NCBI GenBank assembly: GCA_905250885.1
Contig: CAJNOQ010002148.1
Location: 1-25,954 of the forward strand
Direction of reading: 5' to 3'
From: Didymodactylos carnosus
Taxonomy: Eukaryota > Rotifera > Eurotatoria > Philodinida > Philodinidae
DNA length: 25,954 nucleotides
Position numbers and translations under genes: made by a program. Under the pieces are notes generated by a model. It had not been told where the DNA came from. It was given only the letters and a program-made list of their open reading frames with translations, and searched no databases. Below, piece after piece: positions 1 to 10,213 of the stretch. The stretch's first letter is position 1, and each line of letters begins with the position of its first letter.

Positions 1-900
1 TTATGAACAATCTTTAGACAAACCATCTCTCTCATACCTTAAACCAGTATGCTGCTGTTCCTCTGAGACAACGTCCAATACTAAGATATAACTTACATAT
101 TTATTCTTTTCAGGTTTAGATTCATTCATACACTATTCACATAGTAGGTCATCAATATTACAGTCATGATATGCAAGGTCCTCTGCTATTGCTTTTCTCA
201 TGTTCGCTATTAGAGACATCCTCATACAGCATGAGCAGCTTTCCCATTGTTGACTGATTCTCTCGATATAACTACACATAAAATTTGAGACCCTTATTTC
301 TACCCCCATCATGCATTCGGACTTTAAGAATTTCTGTTCTTAAAGTCCGAATTTTTTTCCCGTCCATTAATTCGCATATTCTGCTCTTCCAAGTATCTCT
401 GTTCTGCTCGTCAATTACTATTTTAAAAAAAATGGTAAAAGAAGAGATTCCACAAAAAAATAATGTATTTATATGAAACTAAGTAATAATATTATTTTTC
501 TTGTTTTAATTTCGCCTACAGAAAAAGACCATGCTTACCAAGAACATTTATAAAAATTCTACGATTAAACAGGAATAAAAAGAAATTCCAGTCCTAATGT
601 ATACGAGAGTTTGTCAAGAGAAACAGATCCTGTAATGAGAATGCTAGAGAATGCAACCTATATATATAGCACGGCTACAGTTATATAAATGAATAAAGAA
701 TCTTTCATTCTAAATCTAATTGATAAATAAATTGATACGAAATATACTTCGAAGTGTTGTTATACACAGCACACACGATTATATATAACGATGAAGAACT
801 TGTTATAGTCTCGGAAGTTATTTGAAATTTTTAACAGCTAGTCTTTGAAAATTTTGTTATTCATGATAAAAAGTTTAATGTCAATGTTTAATACCTTTTA
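1..900. other. AT-rich stretch without a supported gene
   Basis: I find no convincing coding region here. The one open frame over 60 codons (285-476) is low-complexity and crosses the hairpin at 315-352, so I treat it as chance. A polypyrimidine-AG near 503-522 could be a splice acceptor, but the frame after it closes within about 20 codons. The last bases before 900 may hold an intron ending at an AG near 900, which would extend the next gene upstream. Confidence 0.5.
315..352. repeat. Perfect 16-bp hairpin followed by a T run
   Basis: Arms 315-330 and 337-352 are exact reverse complements (ATTCGGACTTTAAGAA) around a 6-nt loop, and a run of T follows. In bacteria this would read as an intrinsic terminator. 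In this eukaryotic context it is more likely a small inverted-repeat remnant. Confidence 0.8.
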
Positions 901-962
901 GTGAAATTCAGTCAGATGCATCAAGTAATTCTATTACAGATACCTCGTTTGGATTTTCCGTA

Positions 963-2221
963 ATGTCATCGAATAAGCTGGTGAAAAAAGATCAGAGTGT
1001 TTGTAATTCGAAAGTTATTTCATCGTCTTCTTCATCAACTAGTCTCAATCTATTGCCACTTATAACTTCAGATTCGTGTGAAAATATTTTGTCAACATTA
1101 GTAACTTCTGGGAGTACCAGTGATCTGGAGGATAAAAGAGCTGAACGACGAAGTGCTCGGCGACATGTACGAAATTCAAGATACGCTAACGACTCTGTCT
1201 TTCTTATTAACGGTACTAGCTTATCTCGACCGTTTTCTCCAAAGCGCCCACATTCTGCATCGGACAGCAGCCGATCTCTATCGAAGCCACAAACGCCAAA
1301 AAAATCCCGACAGAAGACAGTCAAGTCTTCAGCACCAAATTCAATCGACAAACAAAACTTTGCACTCACAAGAGACGATCTTACGACAAAAATTGGCAAT
1401 CTTAACCTCACATGGCCACGATATGGAATAAAAGATGTAATATATGTCGGTGAATGCTTCTCCGTATTCCACACCTGTCCACTCGACACAGGTCTATTCG
1501 TCCTATATCATGCCTACAAAGTTGGTACTGACCGCTTTCGTGATCTATTCGAGACCGATACTCTTGAAGCTTTTATTCTACTTCGTCGTACGTTTCAACA
1601 CGTCGAAAGTGATGGATGGACTACTGCTCATCTCTATTGGCTTACACAAAACAATCTTCTTAAAGTGAAAACTACAAATGGTCAATACGATATTGAAAAC
1701 ACTTTGAATGAAATTATCTTTCGATTTATTCAACCGATGCAAGCTTTTCCAATCAAATCCAAGTGCTCCTGTAGCGTCTGTCCAAAATCTATACGTGAGA
1801 GTACAAGTGTAGACATCGCACTAAGGTGAGTTTATTTAAAACTTAAGTCTTCACTGCTAGAACAATAGTCTCTTAAAAAAATCAGACCGTCTTATCAACG
1901 AAATTTACTATCTTATTATTTCATTTTCCACAGACTATCTTTTACTATCGATAATGTCTATCCGGTTCTGAAATGTTCTTTTAACTTGATAGTTCAATCT
2001 AATTTATTAAATCTTTGACATTATACAGGAAAGTCAAAGGACAATACCTAAACTTCATACCAGCATTCGGCACTGATCGTGCAGCTCTCTGTGGTGAAAG
2101 TCTTGGTCCAGTTGAACCTTTGGATTATCCAGCACAATACATAGTTGACGATCGGTTTCCGGTCATCGATGCAGGAACCAATGTTGTCCGCTTAGAGGCT
2201 CTTTACGTTCTACAGCTTTAA
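963..2221 (+). CDS. Unrecognised two-exon protein, Ser-rich basic N-terminus plus conserved-looking C-terminal domain
   Basis: Exon 1 is 963-1825 and exon 2 is 2029-2221, giving about 351 residues. The 203-bp intron opens with GTGAGT and closes with TTATACAG, and AG+G makes an Arg codon so the frame continues (ALR-KVKGQYLNF). Residues 1-130 are Ser-rich and basic and look disordered. From about residue 148 the protein is compact: WPRYG (151-155), a Cys in FHTCPLDTGLFVLYHAYK (Cys172), a long hydrophobic/aromatic stretch, then a C-x-C-x-x-C cluster (268, 270, 273) before VDIAL. The pattern is reminiscent of small accessory or protease-like proteins carried by animal DNA transposons, but I cannot assign a family. 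The frame is also open from about 901 after a possible TTTTAG acceptor, so the true start may lie upstream. An AATAAA lies at 2464-2469. Confidence 0.72.
1826..2028 (+). other. Intron of the 963-2221 gene
   Basis: It has a GTGAGT donor and a TTATACAG acceptor with a T-rich stretch before it. Phase 2 joins the two exons without a stop. Confidence 0.75.
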
Positions 2222-2463
2222 GCAATATTCAATGAGCAAGAAACATTTGAACATTGCCTGTTTCATCCTTCAACGTCTGGTAACAATAGGTTATCTTTTT
2301 ATAGTATTTAATATTAATTATCGATTTAACTTTCCATGCACACGCTTCTTATGCTCATCTATTCATCTGAATTTCTTCATTGATTTCCACTTGCAAACTG
2401 ATCAACTACTTTCAATAATGCTAACTACATTGTAATAACTGACTACACTTTGAATCATATCTC

Positions 2464-2469
2464 AATAAA
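2464..2469 (+). promoter_or_regulatory. Candidate polyadenylation signal
   Basis: An AATAAA hexamer lies about 240 bp after the stop codon of the upstream two-exon gene. The position is plausible but unproven in such AT-rich sequence. Confidence 0.3.
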
Positions 2470-2660
2470 CTCCGCATGCATGTACGTGGTGCTAATACGA
2501 ATTAATTTCCCAAAATGATCCAACTTATGATTCAACGCATTATATTCTTGCATGATAAAACCACAAAAACTAATATTGTCATATTATTACACAATGCACT
2601 CAAAAGGACAACTAACTACAGCACAAAAACTTCAAAGCATTAAACTCAGTGTTACTGTGA

Positions 2661-2863
2661 GAAATTCAACACAGGTTGGAGAGCGAATATCAGCAAGATA
2701 TACTGGCAGAAAGGGCTTAAAACCCAGTGTTTCAGGCCAAAACTGCTAGTTTTTACTCGATGACCCCCATCAAAAATAGTACCGTTCGATAGAGAATTTA
2801 ATTCTGCATCTAACACAATCAACTAGAAATTCAACACAGGTTGGAGAGCGAATGTCAGCAAGA
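2661..2863. repeat. 38-bp direct repeat, two copies 165 bp apart
   Basis: Copies at 2661-2698 and 2826-2863 differ at one base (A versus G). Both start GAAATTCAACACAGGTTGG. The segment between them is unrelated and noncoding. The arrangement fits a local duplication or the ends of a small element inserted between the two genes. Confidence 0.85.
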
Positions 2864-2964
2864 AATAGTCGAATCCGCTGCTAAGTTTCCTTACATCATG
2901 TTTCGGTAGTTTGTTAGTATTATTCGGAAATTGGTAGAATTTTGAACAAATTAAACCATTCGTT

Positions 2965-5054
2965 TTATTTTAAGAAAAATGAGTGACCAAACGGAATTCT
3001 TTCTTCACAACAACTCGCAGCTTTCTTTCCACCTAATTTAGAAATAAATTCAAATAAATCAGTTTTAATTTCATTTTCCATTACATTGTAATCAATTCTT
3101 TGAAAATATTCTTCATCTTCATCAACAATCTTTCTTTTCTCATTCCACGTTTCGCATCCATCAAATGGCAAATCATAACCTGAACGATACTTTGGCCAAC
3201 TATGATATGTATTAATACCATCTATAGGTGAACCCCGCATCATCATTACAGGCTGTTTTGGGTCTAAACATTGGGTTGTTGGAGAAATATATCTGAATAA
3301 AGGAACGGACATCATCAATCAAGATTTTGTTCGCTTTTTTCTTTTTATAAATGCTCTTACCTTATTGTTAATCCACATCTTCTCCTGTTACTTGTATTTG
3401 CTTTAGAACCATGAATAATGTTAGGATGATGAATACTATACTATATCTTTAGTTATAAATTAGATAAACGATAAAGAAGCATACAATATAAGTCTTCTGT
3501 CTGTGAGGAAACAATAAAGCGTTTAGTGGGCTACGAGAGCCATGTAGGCTGAATATATTACTCAGTAATATATTCAGCCTACATTTTTTACTTTGTAAAG
3601 TTTACAACGTAAAAAACTTTTGTTCATCATGTACAGTAATCATTAAAACTTTCTGCGAGTTTCAGTTCTTCCGACCTTATGCTAACGAAATGGTGCCTAA
3701 ATTCCATCTTTAACCTTCAAATATTCCTTTCTTAACTTTCTCACTTCTCTAAAACTGAATGCCTTAAAACAAGTAGTTCGAAATAAAACAGACTCGTTGG
3801 TTTGATCAAACCTTTTACAATATTTTCAGTCTCACTTTCGCGCTTCGTGCGGTGTACCGATGACAAGACAACTCAGAGCCTAGGCCTTCCATCTCAGAGA
3901 AATATTATATTTTCATAAAGATTTGAAGATTAGATAGCGAACACAAAGTCTTTTGGATTTCTTAAAACGCTTAAAGAATAACAATTCTAGGCTTTAAAAT
4001 CGGATCTTTGGGCAGTAATCAAATTTTCGAACTGATAAAATTTTTGAAAGATAAATGCCCTATTCGTAATCCGCTTACAGTATTGTATCTAATGACATAC
4101 CATTTGAGAGAAATACTTCTGACTCTATTTGACCTATAGTGCTATATAGTCTTGTCCACAAAAGAAAACTGTTTTTGTATCATACGAGAAAAACAACGAT
4201 ATTCGCTTCAAAAAAATTTTGTCCTGTGAAAAAGTTATTGCGCTGTATCTTCAGCGGACTTTTTTCTATGAAGCCTCTTTCCTGCCCCCCTCCCTACAGA
4301 ATATATTCTATCCATCCACAAACTTAGTCAAGTGGACAGTTTTTATGTATTAGACAAAAAAGCGTTCCACAAGCGCTACGAATGGTTGTTTCTCTGACTT
4401 CTGTAAACAAATGATATAAATTTGTTCCCATACCTCCAGGCTTTAGAACAAGATCCACAATTTTACTTTGATCAATATCTTCATCTCTGTGTGTGTAACT
4501 GCCTAGCACATTGACGATTGATACATCATCTTTTAATTGTGCTAATTCATTAGTGTGGCTACCTCTTATAACTCTCAGACAACCATTTTCTGTATCACTG
4601 TCATCAATAGCCAACCACATTGTTAATACGTTCATCGGTCTCAGTGGCCAGTATGAACCTGATTAAATTAAAATCAATATTCCAAAGCTTAACATGTCTG
4701 GGTATTATTACCATCCTGATGCCATAGTACAGCCATTCCTGTCTTTGGCGGCTTACAAAAATAATGCGATGAAAATAAAGCAACCCCTTCTTTTTCTTGT
4801 ATAAATGGTGAACCAAATACTGTTGCCAGATCCAATAATCGTTTATCAGAAACTAAACGTATCCAAAATGGATCATTTCTCATCATAATATGATGATAAT
4901 GTTCACTCGGTATATCCGGATATTTTCGTTGTAAATGTTCAATATGCTGTTGACATTCATGAATTAAATTGGTATCTAAGATATTTCTTATAATAACAAA
5001 GCCATCACGTTTATATTGCTCAACTAAATCAGCATAGTTAGACTCCGACGCCAT
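2965..5054 (-). CDS. Phytanoyl-CoA dioxygenase (PhyH)-like Fe(II)/2-oxoglutarate oxygenase, four exons, possibly frameshifted
   Basis: On the minus strand the exons are 5054-4712, 4658-4434, 3440-3361 and 3292-2965, about 324 residues in all, normal for PhyH proteins. Exon 1 starts MASESNYADL and holds the DGFVIIRNIL opening and the metal motif WHQDG (His112, Asp114). Exon 2 runs SYWPLRPMNVLTMWLAIDD to GSYTHRDED and VLKPG. Exon 3 gives SIHHPNIIHGS, which carries the distal metal His, and then RRRCGLTIR with the likely 2-oxoglutarate Arg. Exon 4 runs YISPTTQCLDPKQPV to the stop. Introns 1 and 3 are clean GT-AG (53 and 68 bp). Intron 2 (993 bp) does not fit: the donor leaves phase 1 and the acceptor is phase 0, so the exons total 3n+1. 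The family hydroxylates acyl-CoA or other small substrates; the substrate here is unknown. It may be intact through a splice I missed, or newly broken. Confidence 0.85.
3441..4433 (-). other. Oversized intron of the PhyH-like gene with phase mismatch
   Basis: This 993-bp interval separates VLKPG (GGAG|GTATGG donor) from SIHHPN (…GATATAG| acceptor). Joining them leaves one extra base, and the alternative AG a few bases upstream brings an in-frame TAG. The sibling introns are 53 and 68 bp, so an insertion here is likely. It holds a perfect 43-bp palindrome and a 14-bp palindrome (GGTTTGATCAAACC), but no coding potential. Confidence 0.6.
3542..3584. repeat. Perfect 43-bp palindrome (21-bp arms, 1-nt centre)
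   Basis: Arms 3542-3562 and 3564-3584 are exact reverse complements around a single C. The arm begins ATGTAGGCTGAATATATTAC. It lies inside the oversized PhyH intron. Perfect palindromes this tight are unusual and suggest a recent foldback or a repair-made inverted duplication. Confidence 0.95.
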
Positions 5055-6309
5055 ATTACACTCAAATAAGAATACTGTGACTAATTATTAAAGAGATAAA
5101 ATTCTATTAGTAAAATTTTTCTTTTTAAACAACAGGTGCATATTTTCGTAACAAATAAGAGATAGTATTTCAGAAAGTAATAACTAATATCAAACAGCAC
5201 GTAACGTAATCACCACAGCCTAGCTCATGAAATTAGAGGCATAGCGTCGAACAAAATTCAACCATCTTTCTCACCACTAGATCCCGTTTCCTATGAGAGC
5301 CTTCGTATGAGAATGTACATGATTTAACAGTGCCAATATCAGTATTTTTTGATCAGTCGTCACTTAGCATAGTACTTGGTACTGAGTTACCTAAACTAAG
5401 TAGTCGAGAGAAAGCAAAAATGTTGATTTTTACAAAGAAATCGTTTTTGTTATAGTCTAAAGTGCTATTTTCAGTTATACAGTAAAAAGAACTCAAACAA
5501 TCTTTCACAAAAGGGATGCTGAGTGTTTATCGGCTAATTTGGAAATCCACTTAAACAAAAATTTAGTTGTTCCCTTCCCTTTAGTCTAGGGTACCACCAA
5601 ATACTTTTGGTCACACTACCACTGGGCATAATTTTTTGCTCAAACTGGAAAATTCTTCACTACTTGAAAAACCTAAAACGATATTTTCAAAGGGCTTTCA
5701 CAAGGTACTTCTTAGCAGTAAAAGCAGGTATTTTTATCATTGAGAAGTACCTCTGAAAGTACATGGCAAGTGAGAAATTTTGAAAATACTTGCCAACCTT
5801 TCCAAATACTTACCAAGTACTTGAAACCGTCACTTTACACAATAGCCAGACCTAATAGTCTCGAAAATTTCAACGCTCCTGTCGTGTAGAGCATAGAAAC
5901 TTACACAGAATCGTACACTTGTTCACTAAAAAAGTCATATTCTACATGCTTATTTAGTGATATCAAGTTTCGGCCTTCTCTCTAATAAAAAGCAACGTTG
6001 ATCTTGTTTTTCTGTGCCTCAGCAGAGCTTACACTACCGTCGGGCATACCACACGAAAGAGCATTTCGAGTAGTACAAATACTAATATTAAGAACTTGTC
6101 CTAGTACTTTTACAATGGCAGACCAGCTGTCACAAAATGGTTTTTGTGTCAAAATGTTTTTTTTCATTATGTGCATAAATACAGAAGGTAGAATAATTTA
6201 AACTAAAATTAAAAATTATTTAAGGGAGTCCATAAGTCGAAATACATACAGATATTCTTCAAAACTAGTTTAACGTACAAGTCTAAATCTCCAGTTGACA
6301 TATCTGTAG
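5055..6309. other. Intergenic region between the PhyH-like and ART-TPR genes
   Basis: No supported gene. The open frames at 5982-6201 overlap on both strands and have no recognisable content. An imperfect inverted repeat occupies about 5679-5795. Upstream of 5054 the sequence should include the PhyH promoter, but I see no distinctive element. Confidence 0.5.
5679..5795. repeat. Imperfect inverted repeat, MITE-like
   Basis: The core arms AGGTACTTCT (near 5703) and AGAAGTACCT (near 5743) are exact. Outside them ACTTTCA/TGAAAGT and ATTTTCAAA/TTTTGAAAAT also pair, giving a roughly 117-bp hairpin-like unit rich in TACTTG words. Target duplications were not resolved. Confidence 0.55.
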
Positions 6310-8292
6310 TCACATTTTCTTACGAATTCCATCGATCAATTGTTGATATGAGTGCATATCAGGATGATTCGATTTTTTTGCAATTTCGACGGCTATAGTC
6401 AAGTTTTTTATGGCTTCTTCATAATTGTTTAGATCATAGTAAACACATCCAATATTATTATACGTGATCTCGAGAGATGGATGTTCTGGTGGCAGTGAAC
6501 TCAGCTGATTATTCAGTGTTATTTCATAATATTTTAATGCCTGCGTATAGTTACTCTGGTTGAGAAAGACCGTACCAATATTACTATAAATGACACCTAA
6601 TAATGGATGATTTGACGGAAGAGATACTTTGTATATATCAAGTGCTTTCAAATAGTAATCGAGTGCAAAAGCATAATCTTTTTTATCATCATACACACTA
6701 GCAATATTATTGTACGGTATTGCTAAAGCATAATCAGTTGGTAAAAAAATTTTCTGACAAATAGTCAAACTTTTGTTCATATAAGTTAGTGCCTCGTCTA
6801 AATCGCCTTGATATTTGTATACACTGCCAATACTATTATAAGTTAATGCATGTGACGAATAAGATTGAGGTAAATATTTTAATTTAAATTCCAAACTCTT
6901 TTTATAATATACAAGTGCTTTTTCATAAGCGTCTCTTTGTAAATAAATTTCTCCGAGGTTGTTATAATATATTCCTCTATTAAGATCATTTTCGTCAATC
7001 TGTTCAAGTATCATCAAATAAAATTGTTCGGCTTTATCATATTGTCCTGTTTTCAACATTAACGCACCCAAAATACTTAAAGAACTTCCACCACTAATGT
7101 CTTTTCTCATATGATCTTTCAATATTTGTAGTTCTTTATCTTCATCACCATTTGAAATCAATTTTACATTCCATATTTGATCATCCTGTTGTTTAATAGA
7201 TTTAATTCGAAATACAGTGCCCATTGAAAATAAAATCTCTGCTTCTGATTTAAAATAACTCAATTCTGCTATGTTGTAAAATGGGCGTGTACATTTTAAC
7301 AAATCAATGTCCATTTCGAATAATACAGATTCTACATTCGATTGCTTCAATGATTGCTGAGCAAATGATAGAGACACACGTTGATCTGTAGACGTTGATA
7401 GAAAGTTATTCATCGATAGAAAACCACCAATATGATTTTGTAATTTATTAAATTCTTCTTTGACCATTGCTTGTCCACGATACACTGTTAAAGTACCTGT
7501 TTCATTGTTTTGTGAGCGTAATTGTTCAAGTTGTTGATGTAAATCTTTGATAAAAAAACGAAGTTTAAAAAGAATATCAACATCTTGTACTCTAAGAGCT
7601 TTATTCAATATTCGATAGAGAAAGCAGTCACGTGTATACCACCATACAGCTTTGTCCGATGAGTAATTCTCTTCAAAGTCATCAATGACAGTTAATTCTT
7701 GTTTATTTCCCGTATATTGTTCTCGACATTCATCAATCATATCCTTCTTAGCATTTTTCTGAATGTCATCCATTTGAATTAAAATATCTGTTAACAATTG
7801 AAAATACATAAATGACGCTTCTTGTTTATTATTTACTACAACTGTAGATGGCAAAACACTTATGAGTAAATCATCGTTAACGGACATATATACATCATTT
7901 TTTAATGCTAAATAAACATTATTAATATCATCGTATAATCCACGTATTTTTTTATAATTTTTCATTAACTGTTCGTATTTCTCTTTTTTTGAACAAAACA
8001 CATAGATCGATTGAATTTGTTGAATATCATGTAGAATAGGTACAATAATTTTGCTAAATGTACCAGAAATAATAAAAAATATTTTTTCTGTTTTAGTGTT
8101 CATGACGTAATTAGTACATTCATCGCTATTATCGAATGTTTTTAAGTAGTTAACTGCACGTCTTATTAATTCTTTTGCCTTTAAATTACCATCAGCAGTA
8201 TTTATCAGAGAATCAAGCCAAACACCCATGTTTCCCTCAATATTTCGTCTATTTCTGTTCGAATGTAGTACATTTTTATCATTACTTTCCAT
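6310..8292 (-). CDS. ADP-ribosyltransferase-TPR fusion protein (NAD:arginine ART family)
   Basis: An intronless 660-residue frame. I start it at the ATG at 8292 (MESNDKN), because the three codons before it lack an ATG. Residues 1-200 are a poorly recognised helical region. Residues 210-380 are the ART domain with the R-S-E triad: VYRG (Arg272), FLSTS (Ser299-Ser301) and SEAE (Glu350-x-Glu352), followed by ILFSMGTVFRI. ExE at this site is typical of arginine-specific mono-ADP-ribosyltransferases using NAD+. From about 404 to 642 there are six TPR units at a 42-residue spacing with the YNNIGxVY / A-L-x-Y-Y pattern of kinesin light chains, presumably a protein-binding platform. There is no signal peptide or membrane segment, so a cytosolic location is likely. 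The target is unknown. I associate this architecture with bdelloid rotifer gene families. All catalytic positions are present, so it is probably active. Confidence 0.93.
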   Translation of the reverse strand: MESNDKNVLHSNRNRRNIEGNMGVWLDSLINTADGNLKAKELIRRAVNYLKTFDNSDECTNYVMNTKTEKIFFIISGTFSKIIVPILHDIQQIQSIYVFCSKKEKYEQLMKNYKKIRGLYDDINNVYLALKNDVYMSVNDDLLISVLPSTVVVNNKQEASFMYFQLLTDILIQMDDIQKNAKKDMIDECREQYTGNKQELTVIDDFEENYSSDKAVWWYTRDCFLYRILNKALRVQDVDILFKLRFFIKDLHQQLEQLRSQNNETGTLTVYRGQAMVKEEFNKLQNHIGGFLSMNNFLSTSTDQRVSLSFAQQSLKQSNVESVLFEMDIDLLKCTRPFYNIAELSYFKSEAEILFSMGTVFRIKSIKQQDDQIWNVKLISNGDEDKELQILKDHMRKDISGGSSLSILGALMLKTGQYDKAEQFYLMILEQIDENDLNRGIYYNNLGEIYLQRDAYEKALVYYKKSLEFKLKYLPQSYSSHALTYNSIGSVYKYQGDLDEALTYMNKSLTICQKIFLPTDYALAIPYNNIASVYDDKKDYAFALDYYLKALDIYKVSLPSNHPLLGVIYSNIGTVFLNQSNYTQALKYYEITLNNQLSSLPPEHPSLEITYNNIGCVYYDLNNYEEAIKNLTIAVEIAKKSNHPDMHSYQQLIDGIRKKM

Positions 8293-9050
8293 GTTGTTCA
8301 ATATTGCTAGGAAACATATTCCAATTTATTTTATGCGCTCGATTTATAATATTAATGTCTATATTTCTCTTACCTTGCCGGCGTCGTATATCGATGGTGT
8401 TTTATATTGATTTACTGGATCAGTAACATGATAAATTTTTTCAAAAAGGCATTCTCTGACCTAGAAAATAGCCGAGCAAGAACAGAATGAAAAAGAATTT
8501 TATATTTACACCTATGCTCGACAAAAAATTCTTTTCTTTCAATGTTTTCACTTCTCGTCATTCTATAGAAACGTCAAGAATTTTTGCACATTCTGGTTTT
8601 TTTCAAAATTATCTTCTTGAAGACGACAAATAAAATGAAGAAAAATAGAATAAAATAAAGAGTCAAAGAACAAGAAAATTCTCACAAATAAAAGTTTCTC
8701 TTAAAAGTTATTTTGCTTTATATTTAGTTCTTCTTTGTTATTCGACAGGCAAATATTTCATCTATATTAGACACAAACATATTCTCTGCAATGTTACATA
8801 CTTAGATTATATACAGACAACGTTTCTAGGAAAAATGGCAAGAGACTCTGGCAGTCTGCCTTCGATCGTGTATTATAGCTTATTATTTATTCTCTGTTCA
8901 CTCGTAAAATCAACGAAAAAAATGTAAAAAGATCATATCGTTTTTTTTTAGATAAGATGCACGTAATGCAAACTTCAAGTGAAGTTTTTTTGCCATTATT
9001 ATACATATTCAGGTTCAGCTTAACGAGCTGATTACGAATAACACCTTCCC
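8293..9050. other. Upstream region of the ART-TPR gene, no gene seen
   Basis: AT-rich, with many A and T runs, and no frame that looks coding. It should contain the minus-strand promoter of the ART-TPR gene; no clear TATA or initiator stands out. Confidence 0.45.
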
Positions 9051-9420
9051 AGCCCCCAAAAGCCATTTGTTCATGGAGAAAAATTCATATTAATGTGAAG
9101 ACCTCAAAATTCTGACCTCTGTATTCTGATAGAATAAAGCTTATATCAATACAGAACACAAAAAACATGCCAAAAAAAATTACTAAGGCACGCGTAATTC
9201 AAAGTTACCACGCATTTTTATTTTTAATTCAAATAGATATATTCTGATGAGCAAAGTGTGCTGATCACGAATATCGCCGTCCAGTTTTCAGTCATTCATT
9301 GATCTATCACAAGTGTCTTTATATCAAAGTCTTTATTAAAAATAAAATTTTACAAAAGCGTATCACGAAATAGAAAAGATCTGCTCTTTTGTTCATCTAC
9401 ACAAAAAAAAGAAAAGCGTT

Positions 9421-9667
9421 CTAAAAATACAAATTTAAATTTGTATTTGTAATTTTTCGATGCGAAACGATATTTTCCTTGGCAAGAGAAGTAAAGAACA
9501 TGTACAGCACTTCCTTATAATTCTGATCCTGATCATAGGCATGTAGCGTACGCCAAAATCGTCGTTGAAGTTTACGATCAATTTTTTTCTCTTCAAAATT
9601 GCGACGCGCTTCACTAATCAAATTTATCATTTTTGGAAAGGACTGTTCACTATATTTGCGCACGTCT
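9421..9667 (-). CDS. Exon-like open frame inside the inverted-repeat element
   Basis: On the minus strand a pyrimidine-rich tract ending TGTTGTAG (about 9668) is a good splice acceptor. It opens a frame of about 81 codons beginning VRKYSEQSFPKMINLISEARR and ending in a TAG at 9421. The content is helical and charged and looks more protein-like than its surroundings (RKLQRRFWRTLHAYDQDQNY). I do not recognise it. It could be a captured terminal exon of a host gene or a transposon-encoded fragment. No upstream exon was found, and the MITE sits directly upstream. Confidence 0.35.
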
Positions 9668-9694
9668 ACAACAGACACAAACAAATGCCAGTTA

Positions 9695-10143
9695 CTTTAC
9701 AACATAATAGCTCAACCCCCGGGCGCATTTGATGATTCACTATAGCAAGTGTACCGAGACAACGTATGAGCACCAGATTTGTTGTTTTGAAACGTTATGA
9801 AGTGGGGTTCGTTGATGATATATTGGCTCTTGTATTAAACATTTATTTCTTACAAAAATAGAGTTTATTTTGTGTTAAGAATGATTTGAATACAACTAAC
9901 ACTCTTGCATGGTAAAGCTCGGTGTTTATATAGTAAAAACAGAGAGAGTGCTAGAGGGATTTTTCCCTGGAAAAATTCTCAAATAGAGAGCGAGAATTTT
10001 CTGGGAAAATTCCCAAAGATAGAAAACGTGATATGTTCTCGTGCGTTTCAAAACAACAAATCTGGTGCACATACGTTGTCTCAATACACTTGCTATAGTG
10101 AATCATCAAATGCGCCCGGCGGTTGAGCTATTATGTTGTAAAG
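9695..10143. mobile_element. 449-bp MITE with ~100-bp terminal inverted repeats and TA target duplication
   Basis: Ends CTTTACAACATAATAGCTCA at 9695 and its reverse complement at 10143 are flanked by TA (9693-9694 and 10144-10145). The inverted repeats run to about 9794 and from about 10044 with only about four mismatches in 100. The interior has no transposase, so it is non-autonomous. The TA duplication and long TIRs fit a Tc1/mariner-type or related MITE. High arm identity suggests recent insertion into the older inverted-repeat element. Confidence 0.88.
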
Positions 10144-10213
10144 TACATTTTATTTTTAATAAAGACTTTGATATAAAGACACATGTGATAGATCAATGAA
10201 TGACTGAAAACTG

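Noticed and set aside
315..360. Intrinsic (rho-independent) terminator
   Set aside because: The hairpin plus T run fits the pattern, but spliced genes show this is eukaryotic DNA where such terminators are not used.
285..476. Open frame of 63 codons
   Set aside because: It crosses a perfect hairpin, is low in charged-residue pattern, and has no splice or promoter context; chance in AT-rich DNA.
992..1489. Minus-strand frame of 165 codons opposite the first gene
   Set aside because: It is the antisense shadow of exon 1, which has correct splicing and a more coherent product.
2661..2863. CRISPR array
   Set aside because: There are only two repeat copies, 165 bp apart, in eukaryotic context with no cas genes.
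8175..8426. Plus-strand frames of 83 and 60 codons
   Set aside because: They overlap the 5' part of the ART-TPR gene on the other strand and are composition by-products.
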